Assembly (NCBI RefSeq): GCF_002192415.1
Contig: NZ_CP021780.1
Location: 3,720,001 to 3,784,000 of the forward strand
DNA: 64,000 nucleotides
Source: Paenibacillus donghaensis
GTDB taxonomy: Bacteria; Bacillota; Bacilli; Paenibacillales; Paenibacillaceae
Reading direction: 5' to 3'
Shown: piece by piece, positions 32,747-41,333 of the stretch
Layout: each line of letters starts with the position of its first letter
How positions within the stretch are numbered: position 1 is the stretch's first letter
Program-made: the position numbers and the translations under genes
Notes under the pieces: model-generated
Databases searched by the model: none
Seen by the model: only the letters and a program-made list of their open reading frames with translations
Told to the model about the DNA's origin: nothing

Positions 32747-35700
32747 TTATACATCAAGCAGCGTCTGTCCTGCCTGCCGCTGGGTGCGGTTAATTGCATT
32801 AATGGACACACGGCCGAACTCCGTTTCCCCAACCTTTAACACGGTTGTTCTGTCGCCGCTGAGCAGTTTGATTACCTGTCTAAGCAGATCGTTGGTTTCT
32901 TGATTGCCGCCGTCCAGCATGCCCTGCAGCTTGGACAAGGGGCTGACGACTTCCGGATCCGCTGCAGCTCCCCGGTTATCCCCGACCATGGCCAGCGTAG
33001 GCCCGTAGGCCAGACCGCCCTTGGCCAAGCGGGGGATCGTTTTCAGGTTGATACCGATACTGCCGCCGCCAACCTTCTTCCCGAATACGTCAATTTCCGG
33101 GATATCGACGCTGATACTGTTTAGGGCACCGATCACTTCGTTAATCCCGTCGATGATCAGATTGAGCGGGAATTTAACGATACCCCATAAGCTATCAAAT
33201 ACGCCCTTGAATATGGACTTGACACCTTCCCACGCTTTTCCCCAATCACCCGTAAACACACCGGTGACAAAATCAATTATCCCCCCCAATGTCGTCAGCA
33301 GACCAGATATGACATCTCCGACGGACGTAATCACACTTTTTACGATACTAAGCACTATTTTAAACCCCTTGGTGAATCCAGGAGCAAGCTCGTCAATAAT
33401 GTAATTGATCAAGGGGTTTATGAATTTGTTGTAGATATCTAGTCCCGCAGAAACCAACTTCATTACTAGATCGACAATTTTTGCAATGATACCTTTTATC
33501 GTGTCTTCCCAAATCTCTTTAAGAGTTTTCAAGAACGGCTCAATAATCGGTTTCAGAACATCATCCCAGAGCTTTTGAAAGGTTGCCCGTATTTTATCCA
33601 TGGCCTCCGAAAGCTTATCCAGGAGTTCTTTACCGTATTTGTTCCAGGCGTCCTTTACGATCTGCAGCGTGTCAAGAACGATTTCTTTGATCAGATCAAA
33701 CACGGGTTCCAATACCGTTTCATAGATATCGTTCATCATATCGACAGCCCACTCGAAAGTTTCTGCCGCTTCCTCGAAAGCCCACACAAGCGTATCGGTG
33801 AAGATTGGAACCAGGGTGTCAGTAATAGCCGAGCTAATCGGGATGATAAACTCATTCAGAGCGTAATCCACGAATGGCTTGATAGTCCCATCAAGCAGTT
33901 TCTGTATGGAGTCGCCTATTTGCGGAATAGCATCCAGGAAGACGTCTCTCAGCTTTTCAAGATTGGGCTGGAGCGTATTGGTCCACAGATCATTAATGTG
34001 GTTCACTGAGTTTTCCATCGTGTCTGCAAATAATCCAACGGCCCACACAAGAGTATCCGCAAAGATCGGGACCAATGTTTCCGTAATAGCCGCGCTGATC
34101 GGGATTGCAAATTCATTCAGGATGAAATCAGACGCAGGCATTAGCGTGTTATCCAGTAAACTCTGCAATGAATTTGCAATCTGAGGAAAAGCTAATAGAA
34201 AAGCGTTTTTCACCTTTTCCAAATTCGGAAGCCAAACTGTACCCCAAAGCTCTGTTAGCGTGGTGGTTACGTTACGGAACGTTTTGTCCATAAGCGCGAA
34301 GCTTTGCGTAATCGCACTGGCAATGACCGGAGCAAAGGCGGTAACAAAACCTGTGACCAGCTGCGGGATAAAATTACCCAAAACGTAACTAGCCATTGGG
34401 ATCAATACTTTATCCTTTAGATCAATAAAGGTATTCCCGATGCTCTGTACCGATTTACCGATAGGACCCATCATATCCACGAACGGTTGAAGCGCCGGGC
34501 GCATCTTTGCCCAGCCTGCGGCAATGTAGGACCATGCGCCGCTGAAACTGGACTTGATCCCGTCGATCAGGTCTTTAACCTTTTGCTTGATCGGGTCCAC
34601 ACTAATGTCCGGCGTGCCCAGGTCCAGATCCCCGAAACCACCACCTAATCCCGCTCCTAAACCAGCACCGAGTCCTGCAGCTGCACCGCCAGCTCCAGCA
34701 GCAGCATCGTCCATAGCGCCGGCTGTTGACTTGGCCAGTGTGTTGAGCTGGTCAAAACCTGCCAGGCTGCCCTTGACGTCCTTGCCCGCTTTCTTGGCCG
34801 ACTTTCCGGCTTTGTCGGATGCTTTGCCCATATCACCCAACGCACCGGATGTATCTCCTGCTGCTGCGCCCATATCGGCAATTGGCTGCACCACAGCGCC
34901 GCCGGAGGATCCGCCACCCGCAGCATCCCCGAAAATCAGCTCGGTAAAAGCCTTGAAATAAGCAGCCGCTACCTGCAGCTTGGCGATTAGCCAATTCAGC
35001 CCACGTAAAACTGGTGTCAGAATGTTAATGAAGCCTGCGCCCATCGTGCCTTGGAAGATACGCCACTGCTCACCCATGACTTTAACCTGATTGGCCCAGC
35101 TGTTTGATGTCCGGGCAAAGTCTCCTTGAGCGTCCGCTGTGACCTGCATCAGGTAGTTATACCGGAGCATGGTCTGTTCCGCTTGAGTCATAGATAACCA
35201 GGCTTTATCAATTCCCTGAGACAGGGCGTAAGCCTCCATGTTGGCTACACTCATGTTGATACCGAGTGCCTTCAGCGGCTCCGTCTCCCCGGTCATGCCG
35301 CTAAATACCTTCTCATAGGCCATGTCATTACTCAGGTTGTGAAAGGACGACATATCTGCGGACAGCTCAGTCAGGTTTTTGGACATACCTTCCATCTGAG
35401 CGCCCGCCAATCCGGATGATTTAAGCATTGCACCCATGGTGGAGGAATACTTTTTCCCTGCCAGCTCGGATAACCCAAAATCATCAATCAGCCCGGTGGA
35501 CCAGTTATTAATGTCCTGAGCCATGGCCCCGAATGTGACGTCCACCACGTTCTGTACTTCCTGCAGATCAGATGCAAGTCCGATGGCCGTCCTGCCGAAG
35601 TCTACAAGCCCCTTAACAGCAAAAGCCCCGGCGATAATACCGCCGAGACCCTTAAACGCGTTACCTACTAAATTGTTTGCCATGCCCGCAATGCCGCCAA

Positions 35701-35770
35701 GCTGACGCTGGAATGGTCCGGAGTTAAGCTCCAGGTCTAAATCTATGCGGCCTGCACTACTTCCTGCCAT
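32747..35770 (-). CDS. Tail tape-measure protein
   Basis: A 1007-residue protein, the largest in the prophage. The N-terminus (SAGRIDLDLELNSGPFQRQL) and GLASDLQEVQNVVDVTFGAM, then SEMGMMLKSSGL-type helices are tape-measure marks. It has a Gly/Ala-rich hinge (about 350-390), long amphipathic repeats of the type FADTLVWAVGLFADTMENSV, and hydrophobic segments near the end (IVKSVITSVGDVISGLLTTL). It sets tail length. By the usual scale of about 1.5 angstrom per residue the tail would be about 150 nm; that is inference. Confidence 0.93.
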   Translation of the reverse strand: MAGSSAGRIDLDLELNSGPFQRQLGGIAGMANNLVGNAFKGLGGIIAGAFAVKGLVDFGRTAIGLASDLQEVQNVVDVTFGAMAQDINNWSTGLIDDFGLSELAGKKYSSTMGAMLKSSGLAGAQMEGMSKNLTELSADMSSFHNLSNDMAYEKVFSGMTGETEPLKALGINMSVANMEAYALSQGIDKAWLSMTQAEQTMLRYNYLMQVTADAQGDFARTSNSWANQVKVMGEQWRIFQGTMGAGFINILTPVLRGLNWLIAKLQVAAAYFKAFTELIFGDAAGGGSSGGAVVQPIADMGAAAGDTSGALGDMGKASDKAGKSAKKAGKDVKGSLAGFDQLNTLAKSTAGAMDDAAAGAGGAAAGLGAGLGAGLGGGFGDLDLGTPDISVDPIKQKVKDLIDGIKSSFSGAWSYIAAGWAKMRPALQPFVDMMGPIGKSVQSIGNTFIDLKDKVLIPMASYVLGNFIPQLVTGFVTAFAPVIASAITQSFALMDKTFRNVTTTLTELWGTVWLPNLEKVKNAFLLAFPQIANSLQSLLDNTLMPASDFILNEFAIPISAAITETLVPIFADTLVWAVGLFADTMENSVNHINDLWTNTLQPNLEKLRDVFLDAIPQIGDSIQKLLDGTIKPFVDYALNEFIIPISSAITDTLVPIFTDTLVWAFEEAAETFEWAVDMMNDIYETVLEPVFDLIKEIVLDTLQIVKDAWNKYGKELLDKLSEAMDKIRATFQKLWDDVLKPIIEPFLKTLKEIWEDTIKGIIAKIVDLVMKLVSAGLDIYNKFINPLINYIIDELAPGFTKGFKIVLSIVKSVITSVGDVISGLLTTLGGIIDFVTGVFTGDWGKAWEGVKSIFKGVFDSLWGIVKFPLNLIIDGINEVIGALNSISVDIPEIDVFGKKVGGGSIGINLKTIPRLAKGGLAYGPTLAMVGDNRGAAADPEVVSPLSKLQGMLDGGNQETNDLLRQVIKLLSGDRTTVLKVGETEFGRVSINAINRTQRQAGQTLLDV

Positions 35771-36154
35771 TTATGCGCCACCTCCTCCGAACATACGGGC
35801 CATCGCGGCCTCTAAAACCTTCATTTCCTTGTCTAATGTCACCTCGTCCAGCAGCTTCTGCTCCGCTTGACGTTTACGCCAGTCGTTGTAAATACGCCGC
35901 TGGTCTGAGGTATATCCCTTAATAACCTTCTGATCCTTCTCGCTCCGGATCGTGACAATGCTCCCCAGCGGCGTATCTGGCATGAGTCCCGCAACAAGGA
36001 TACAAAATTCTGACCACGGCATATCTCCCTGCTGCCGGATTCGGATACCGTATTGCTTCGCCAGGCTTGCCTCGATCAGCGGCCAATCTTCCCGCAGGTC
36101 ATACCAATTTTCCCCGGAAGGGCTACAGTTGAAATCGGGTGGTGGCCTCTTCAT
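35771..36154 (-). CDS. Tail assembly chaperone, downstream part (possible frameshift product)
   Basis: A 127-codon frame: MKRPPPDFNCSPSGENWYDL, then IRQQGDMPWSEFCILVAGLM, resembling small DUF5361/Gp15-type chaperone parts upstream of tape-measure genes. It overlaps the previous gene by 32 nt in the +1 frame. Its ATG has no convincing ribosome site, so it may be made by ribosomal frameshifting as a fusion to the upstream chaperone, as in many siphophages. Confidence 0.75.
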   Translation of the reverse strand: MKRPPPDFNCSPSGENWYDLREDWPLIEASLAKQYGIRIRQQGDMPWSEFCILVAGLMPDTPLGSIVTIRSEKDQKVIKGYTSDQRRIYNDWRKRQAEQKLLDEVTLDKEMKVLEAAMARMFGGGGA

Positions 36155-36428
36155 AGGTCAAATCTTGCATAACGGCCATCAGACCGGATACAAGCACCTT
36201 GATATTAGCGATACCCATCTTCTTCACGCCGATCTCCTCAAATGATTCTGTACCTAAAGATCCTTCAATGGCTGCAAGGAGCGTCTTCACGCTGCCATTC
36301 TCTGCAATTTCTTCAAATCGCATTACAGCCTCAACAGATTTATCCACCTCGTAGACCTTGCCACCGATCTTAATAGATCCTTTTTCCTCGATTGCGAATT
36401 TATCTGAGATATTGATTACTTTTGACAT
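36123..36428 (-). CDS. Tail assembly chaperone, upstream part
   Basis: A 101-residue protein (MSKVINISDKFAIEEKGSIK, then KSVEAVMRFEEIAENG), ending TYEEATTRFQL. Size, composition and place between major tail protein and tape measure match the first tail assembly chaperone (gpG-like). Overlaps the next frame by 32 nt. Confidence 0.75.
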   Translation of the reverse strand: MSKVINISDKFAIEEKGSIKIGGKVYEVDKSVEAVMRFEEIAENGSVKTLLAAIEGSLGTESFEEIGVKKMGIANIKVLVSGLMAVMQDLTYEEATTRFQL

Positions 36429-36431
36429 GGT

Positions 36432-36884
36432 TTATGCTCCTCCCGGTGCTGCTGTAAATGTTGGCTTACCGTCTGATAACAATTCAAATTCCAAGCCGTC
36501 GATGTTCGTAGAGTCGCCACCCGCTGGAGTGGTCAGGTTAATGACACAATTCATCGTGAGCTTGGCGCCACTTGGCATTTCCCACTCAAATTTTGTCTCT
36601 ACCTCTTGCCCCGTGCCCAGCAGCAAACCCGCAATGTAATCATTACCGGGATCGCCATACTGCCGCTTACCACTGAAGGAGAACGTAAGCCCCTTACCAG
36701 TGACGGCCCGGCGAATCCAGCCTTCCTGGTCCATCGGTGTCCACTCTTCTGTGTTGCCGTCGATACTTGGGGCAAAAGTCTCCAAGTCCTTGACGACAAC
36801 CATTTCCGTAGCGGTGGAAGCTCTGCCCTTTGTACCTACCTTGAACTTATTTTTGTGAACCGGGAAAACGCCTGTTTCGGCCAT
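36432..36884 (-). CDS. Major tail tube protein
   Basis: A 150-residue protein: MAETGVFPVHKNKFKVGTKG, DGNTEEWTPMDQEGWIRRAV, KGLTFSFSGKRQYGDPGNDY, and a FELLSDGKPTFT ending, a beta-rich tail tube pattern. It is placed exactly where the tube gene should be, between head-completion genes and the chaperones. Confidence 0.85.
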   Translation of the reverse strand: MAETGVFPVHKNKFKVGTKGRASTATEMVVVKDLETFAPSIDGNTEEWTPMDQEGWIRRAVTGKGLTFSFSGKRQYGDPGNDYIAGLLLGTGQEVETKFEWEMPSGAKLTMNCVINLTTPAGGDSTNIDGLEFELLSDGKPTFTAAPGGA

Positions 36885-36892
36885 TTGATTCC

Positions 36893-37282
36893 CTACCTCT
36901 CGTAATAAATAGTTGTCTCAATCACGTGCTCATATATCCCGGCATCATCTGTACCCACATCTACCGGCTCAGGCGTTCGCATGTTAAACGCGATCACCCG
37001 CTTGCCTCCAATGACTCCAGACTGCCCAAACAGCGCAGCGTAGACCTCCTGGGCCTTGCGCTCCGCTGTATCGGCATTTTTGCTCCAGTGAACCAGGATA
37101 GACACGGCCTTGACCGCGTAGCTGGTATTCTCCAGCCCACCAATGGCAAGCACCGGCGTACCGGCGTTGATATTGTACAGCCCGATACATTGCGTCTTGC
37201 TGCTGTCAATCTTGCCGATGTACCATGCTGGGCACTCCACGCGCTGCTCCAGCCACTCCATGACCGCTGCTAGCCTCATCAT
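36893..37282 (-). CDS. Tail terminator / minor capsid protein
   Basis: A 129-residue protein (MMRLAAVMEWLEQRVECPAW, then YAVKAVSILVHWSKNADTAE) of the type found between the gp10-like gene and the tail tube, where the tail terminator lies. ATG overlaps the upstream stop (ATGA). Family assigned mainly by position. Confidence 0.75.
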   Translation of the reverse strand: MMRLAAVMEWLEQRVECPAWYIGKIDSSKTQCIGLYNINAGTPVLAIGGLENTSYAVKAVSILVHWSKNADTAERKAQEVYAALFGQSGVIGGKRVIAFNMRTPEPVDVGTDDAGIYEHVIETTIYYER

Positions 37283-37671
37283 TTGATAAAACCCCCTGAC
37301 AGCTTCTTCAGGAGCTTTTTAAACGCCTCGGTAACCCGGTTCTTCTTTTTACCTTCAGCCCACGCCTTCAGCCACTCACCTTGTGCATGCCGGTTCTTAT
37401 CACGCCTGAACGTATATTCCGGGTGCCAGTAGAGCTTACGGGCATAAGGTGTATCGTAGGTGATGGACACCTTGCCGCGCTTGACCTTGCTGGTATCCAC
37501 CTGGGCGCTGCGCTCCAGCTCACCTGTCTGCTTCGGCGTTACCTCAGCGGCCACGATATCCGCCAGTATACTGTCCTTAGCCCCGTTGACCACCTGAATT
37601 AGCGCCTTTTCAGGACCAACCCGCAGCCGGTTCATGGCCTTGGGGTTCATGGTTGTCTTGACCTTGACCAT
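37279..37671 (-). CDS. Minor capsid / head-tail joining protein (HK97 gp10-like)
   Basis: A 130-residue basic protein. TPKQTGELERSAQVDTSKVK followed by ISYDTPYARKLYWHP (sequence reads ITYDTPYARKLYWHPEYTF) is the gp10-like pattern (T-G-x-L...Y-A...H). The ATG directly follows the upstream stop codon, with GGAG about 10 nt before it. Confidence 0.82.
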   Translation of the reverse strand: MVKVKTTMNPKAMNRLRVGPEKALIQVVNGAKDSILADIVAAEVTPKQTGELERSAQVDTSKVKRGKVSITYDTPYARKLYWHPEYTFRRDKNRHAQGEWLKAWAEGKKKNRVTEAFKKLLKKLSGGFIK

Positions 37672-37998
37672 CTACATCAACTCCAATTCCGTGGAAAAGA
37701 CGCTGCCGTCTGGATTCTGCGGCCGACTCGCGCTGAATATCGTCCGTTCGGCCCCTCCGATCCGCACAAGCCCCTCGATCAGCTTCCCGGGGTTAATATC
37801 TCCCTGGATGATCACTCTGCCGGAGAGCGTCACCAGACGGCGCTCCTTGTCCAGCTTCTGGCGCATCTTCTCGTCGTAACAGCAAAGCCCGTCAAAGATT
37901 AACTCTTCAACGGGCTCACCATATCGGCTAGTTTTGGTTTGATAGACTTGCACCGGCGTATTCAGTATCCAGTGCGGGAATGGTAGTTTGCCACGCAT
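37672..37998 (-). CDS. Minor capsid protein / head completion
   Basis: A 108-residue protein (MRGKLPFPHWILNTPVQVYQ, then ISGRVIIQ-type strand region) resembling small minor capsid proteins (Minor_capsid_1 type). ATG 37998 is preferred because AGGAGG is spaced 8 nt; ATG 38004 is too close to it. It overlaps the upstream stop by one nucleotide (TGATG). Confidence 0.75.
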   Translation of the reverse strand: MRGKLPFPHWILNTPVQVYQTKTSRYGEPVEELIFDGLCCYDEKMRQKLDKERRLVTLSGRVIIQGDINPGKLIEGLVRIGGAERTIFSASRPQNPDGSVFSTELELM

Positions 37999-38363
37999 CA
38001 GCATAACCTCCTGCTCGTCAGCCCTGTAGCGGCCAGCAGGCTGCTCACGGCCTCCGTGGTCTGGATGCCTCCTGCTCCCTCAACCGCCTTGAATGACAGC
38101 GACACGCTGCCTGCGGAGTAGCCAGAGAGCGGGAACGCCAAGTAGTCACCATACTGAAAGTGGAAGTCCGCCTGCTGGCACGTTGCTTTTGTAACGTTGA
38201 GCTGCTGGAACATCGTCAGCCCCGCTAATCCGCGTCCTACGATGCGGTTATAGGTCAGGGCATCCACTTGATCAGATGCCCGTTCCAGCGCCTTCTCCAG
38301 CTCGTCAGGTGTGATCACACCGTCACCGTATCGTTCATATTCCTCTACCGTTGCATAGGCCAT
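37998..38363 (-). CDS. Head-tail connector (gp6-like)
   Basis: A 121-residue protein. MAYATVEEYERYGDGVITPD, ALERASDQVDALTYNRI and KATCQQADFHFQYGDYL are typical of small head-tail adaptor proteins. It follows the capsid genes, where connectors are encoded. Confidence 0.78.
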   Translation of the reverse strand: MAYATVEEYERYGDGVITPDELEKALERASDQVDALTYNRIVGRGLAGLTMFQQLNVTKATCQQADFHFQYGDYLAFPLSGYSAGSVSLSFKAVEGAGGIQTTEAVSSLLAATGLTSRRLC

Positions 38364-38371
38364 AGGATCAC

Positions 38372-38605
38372 CTACTTGTCTGCTTTGGGTGGTTTTTTTA
38401 CTTCGGCAAGGTGAGCTTCCAGCTCGGCAATTCTGTCCAGAGCTTGTCTATGCTCAGCGTACGTTACGGTTTTTGATGGGGATACCTCAATGGTAGTCAA
38501 GGCGCCACCCTCCTCTTGCGCAATGTCATACCCAAGCTTGAGGTAGGCGGATTTATCTGCCTCATCGATCTTAAGCTGCTTGTTTCCTTTTACTGCATAT
38601 AACAT
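38372..38605 (-). CDS. 77-residue phage protein near capsid
   Basis: MLYAVKGNKQLKIDEADKSA, then a helical half with a lysine-rich end (LAEVKKPPKADK). Similar small proteins follow the capsid gene in many Firmicute phages, sometimes as head decoration or linker; function not known. AAGGGGG lies before the ATG. Confidence 0.7.
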   Translation of the reverse strand: MLYAVKGNKQLKIDEADKSAYLKLGYDIAQEEGGALTTIEVSPSKTVTYAEHRQALDRIAELEAHLAEVKKPPKADK

Positions 38606-38617
38606 AGTTTAGCCCCC

Positions 38618-39493
38618 TTAAGCTTGTACGCTGATTTGTACGCCTTTTACTTTACGATCGATCAAGAACAAGTCTGAATAGCTACGATTTTGGTACAACC
38701 AACCGTCACCGCCTGTATGCGAGCCTGGTTCCCACAGATAAATCGCATTGTGCTTGAGCGGAGCGAGGACAGCAGACGGGTGTACTAAGATCATATTAAT
38801 CTGCTTTGCACCCACACCTGGAATAGCGCCATCACTGAAATCATAGACCGTTTTCATTCGATCACTCGGAACTTTTTCCAACTTCACATCATCAAGACTA
38901 CGCACAACCCGATCTACATTACCGTTGTTGGATTGCACCGATGTAATCCGTCTAATGTCCTCAGCTTGTTTAAGAAGAGTATGAACTGGAGGCGTTGCAT
39001 ACAAAATACGTCCGCCTTGTGGCACGGACGCTTCGTCCATGTCCTCCATCAGTTTGTCATACACTTGCAGTACATTTGCAATAGTTAACGTTGTAGTGTT
39101 TGGTACACCGCCAAATATGGTATGTTCTGCATAAATTTTGCTATAGCGGTATTTGTCCAGTTCCGGGATCGCCTGCTCTGTCTCAAATACGTTTGTTACA
39201 TTCGCTGCAGACAGGATTTGGTTAGTTTCATCAACGTCCATTGTGTCAACATAGAACTCGACGTTTCGGTCATGCTGCAGTACCTTAAGCTCAAAATCGT
39301 TTGCAATCGCTTGTCGATTCCAGCCACCATTCCGGTTATGATCCTTGTAACCAGCTACATCCATACGCGGCAGCTTGATCGTTTTCGCACCAACCCAAAT
39401 TGCATTTTGAGTCGTGAGGGCGGATGAAGTCAGTTCAAGGGCGTATTTTTGTTGCAAAACGGTCTGAAATGAATCTACGTAATTGTAAGGCAT
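38618..39493 (-). CDS. Major capsid protein
   Basis: A 291-residue protein: MPYNYVDSFQTVLQQKYALE, GAKTIKLPRMDVAGYKDHNR, VEFYVDTMDVDETNQILSAA, and VLVHPSAVLAPLKHNA-like strands (sequence INMILVHPSAVLAPLKHNAI). An HK97-fold capsid protein is expected. There is no protease upstream; a separate scaffold is encoded just before it. Confidence 0.88.
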   Translation of the reverse strand: MPYNYVDSFQTVLQQKYALELTSSALTTQNAIWVGAKTIKLPRMDVAGYKDHNRNGGWNRQAIANDFELKVLQHDRNVEFYVDTMDVDETNQILSAANVTNVFETEQAIPELDKYRYSKIYAEHTIFGGVPNTTTLTIANVLQVYDKLMEDMDEASVPQGGRILYATPPVHTLLKQAEDIRRITSVQSNNGNVDRVVRSLDDVKLEKVPSDRMKTVYDFSDGAIPGVGAKQINMILVHPSAVLAPLKHNAIYLWEPGSHTGGDGWLYQNRSYSDLFLIDRKVKGVQISVQA

Positions 39494-39505
39494 TATTAAT
39501 CACTC

Positions 39506-40099
39506 CTATTTTTGTGTTGTAACACCGAAAATCGCGGCAAGTTGATCGTTTGCAGCCTGACCTTGGCCCTGTCCGTTACCGCCACCGCCAACACGGAAGC
39601 CTCCACCTGCGCCGCCAGTGCCACCAGTGTCTTCAGGCTTGAACAGATAGGCATCCGAAGTCTGCAAGCCCTTAAGCTGCTCATCCAGACCCACCACATT
39701 GCCATCATCCCCGATCACTAACTTGTCTTTCTTAATCAGTCCGGTAACGATAGCCTCATTGTGGACCTTGCCGTTGAGCGCAGATTTGATAGCGTTGGTC
39801 AGCGTCATATCCTTCAGGCTGGAGTCATATTGCTCCTTGGCCGTCTGGTTCTCTCCTTGAAGTCGAGCAATCTCAGCCTTCAGCGTCTCAGAAGCTCCTG
39901 CATCCTTGCTGAGTGTTTCGAGCTGTGTATCACGGTCTGTGATATCCTTCTCCAGCTTCTTCTTGGTTTCGGAAAGCTCGTTATACTGCGACTTCGGAAC
40001 AAAATGCTTCGGCAGCTCCTTGTTAATGTCGCTAACCAGTGCATCTATCTTCGACTCATCATAACCGGCTTTCTTCAACGCTTCTTTTAACCATTCCAT
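39506..40099 (-). CDS. Scaffold protein (phage minor structural protein GP20 type)
   Basis: A 197-residue protein: an N-terminal MEWLKEALKKAGYDESKIDA helix, a long coiled coil (LSETKKKLEKDITDRDTQLE ...), SALNGKVHNEAIVTGLIKKD, and a Gly-rich linker before a basic helix. This is the GP20 scaffold layout. ATG 40099 has GGAGG spaced 8 nt. Confidence 0.88.
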   Translation of the reverse strand: MEWLKEALKKAGYDESKIDALVSDINKELPKHFVPKSQYNELSETKKKLEKDITDRDTQLETLSKDAGASETLKAEIARLQGENQTAKEQYDSSLKDMTLTNAIKSALNGKVHNEAIVTGLIKKDKLVIGDDGNVVGLDEQLKGLQTSDAYLFKPEDTGGTGGAGGGFRVGGGGNGQGQGQAANDQLAAIFGVTTQK

Positions 40100-40202
40100 A
40101 TCATCAACCTCCATAGATTTTTATAGCTGCTCTCCAGCTATGGGAGTGGACCGATATGCTCCGGCCCATGAGCAAATAGACCACGGCAGTCTCATCCGTG
40201 GC

Positions 40203-41333
40203 CTAACTTGGTGGTATTCTAATCTTCTCGCGGCTGTAGTCTCGCCTCAGCTCCGGATTAGCCTTGATGTGGCCCCGGAGTGCGCCCTGCCATTGTTTAA
40301 CCTTGGCCTCGGCCTTGGCTTGATTGACTTCATCCAGACTTCCCGCTGCCCGGCGCTTGTACTTGCGCACCTGGCGCTCCATGTACCGTTGACGCTGCTC
40401 TTGCTTGTAACTGGCAAGTGCCTTGGTGTCGTCTACCGGCTCCGGCAGCCTGCTTTGTCCTTTAACGTAAGTGGTCATGTTGTGCCGGCAGTTGGGGTGA
40501 AATAATCCGTTATCCATGGCCGTACTCAGGAGCGGATATGGCCCGTCTGATGCCTTGCCACCGCTATACACATCATCAATGTACACCTTGCCCTGCCACG
40601 GTAAGCACAGGTCTGAGCAATTGCTGTGAGCGGATACCATGACGGTTGTGATACCCAACTCCTGCCGCTTGGCTCCCTCTCCGGCAAATACTGCCCGTTG
40701 GGAGGATGTCCGCAATACCATTTCAGAGTAACTGGCCACATTGACGCGGCGGCCATCCTTGTACGTGATGCAATCCAGCCCTTTTTCCAGGAAATCCTTC
40801 GTGGCCATGTCGATCGCCTGGTTAAGAGAAGCAGCTCCACTATTCATGTACACCTGACTTTTGAATATGGTCTGCCGGAACACATCATCGGTCTGCCGCA
40901 GGATTGCCTGGTTCGCTGCCCTCAACTCCCCCTGGGCAGCAGAAGCCAGCGCATTGATCCGATGTTCATTAGCCTTGAAGAAGTTATCATCAGATACGCC
41001 GTCCACATCCAGCTTATCCTGCCTGCCGGGAAGGACCTTGTTTACCAGCCGTCTAAAAAAGCCGCTGACCTTATCTGCACCGCGTCGGAACGCTCCTTTA
41101 ACCTCTTGGTCGACAGTGGATTCGATCACTGGAGCGGCCTTCCTGACGATTCGTGACGCCTCCACGCGGTACTGCTTCAGGTCCTGCAGCTTCTTCTCCT
41201 GCCATTGGTCCCATTCAAAGCCTTCCTTCTTCTCGTCATTCTCATGACGTTTCAGGTTCCGCTTCATACTGGCAACTAGGTCAACCTCCATCTGTGAGTA
41301 AATGCCGCGCAGGTCATAGGCTTTCTTGCTCAT
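40203..41333 (-). CDS. Phage minor head protein (Phage_min_cap2-like)
   Basis: A 376-residue protein between portal and scaffold. It has a helical N-terminal half, QAIDMATKDFLEKGLDCITY, SEMVLRTSSQRAVFAGEGAK, then CSDLCLPWQGKVY and GLFHPNCRHNMTTYV, the cysteine/histidine motif of the SPP1 gp7/Mu F-like minor capsid family. Start overlaps the portal stop by 4 nt (ATGA). It may enter the capsid with the DNA. Confidence 0.88.
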   Translation of the reverse strand: MSKKAYDLRGIYSQMEVDLVASMKRNLKRHENDEKKEGFEWDQWQEKKLQDLKQYRVEASRIVRKAAPVIESTVDQEVKGAFRRGADKVSGFFRRLVNKVLPGRQDKLDVDGVSDDNFFKANEHRINALASAAQGELRAANQAILRQTDDVFRQTIFKSQVYMNSGAASLNQAIDMATKDFLEKGLDCITYKDGRRVNVASYSEMVLRTSSQRAVFAGEGAKRQELGITTVMVSAHSNCSDLCLPWQGKVYIDDVYSGGKASDGPYPLLSTAMDNGLFHPNCRHNMTTYVKGQSRLPEPVDDTKALASYKQEQRQRYMERQVRKYKRRAAGSLDEVNQAKAEAKVKQWQGALRGHIKANPELRRDYSREKIRIPPS

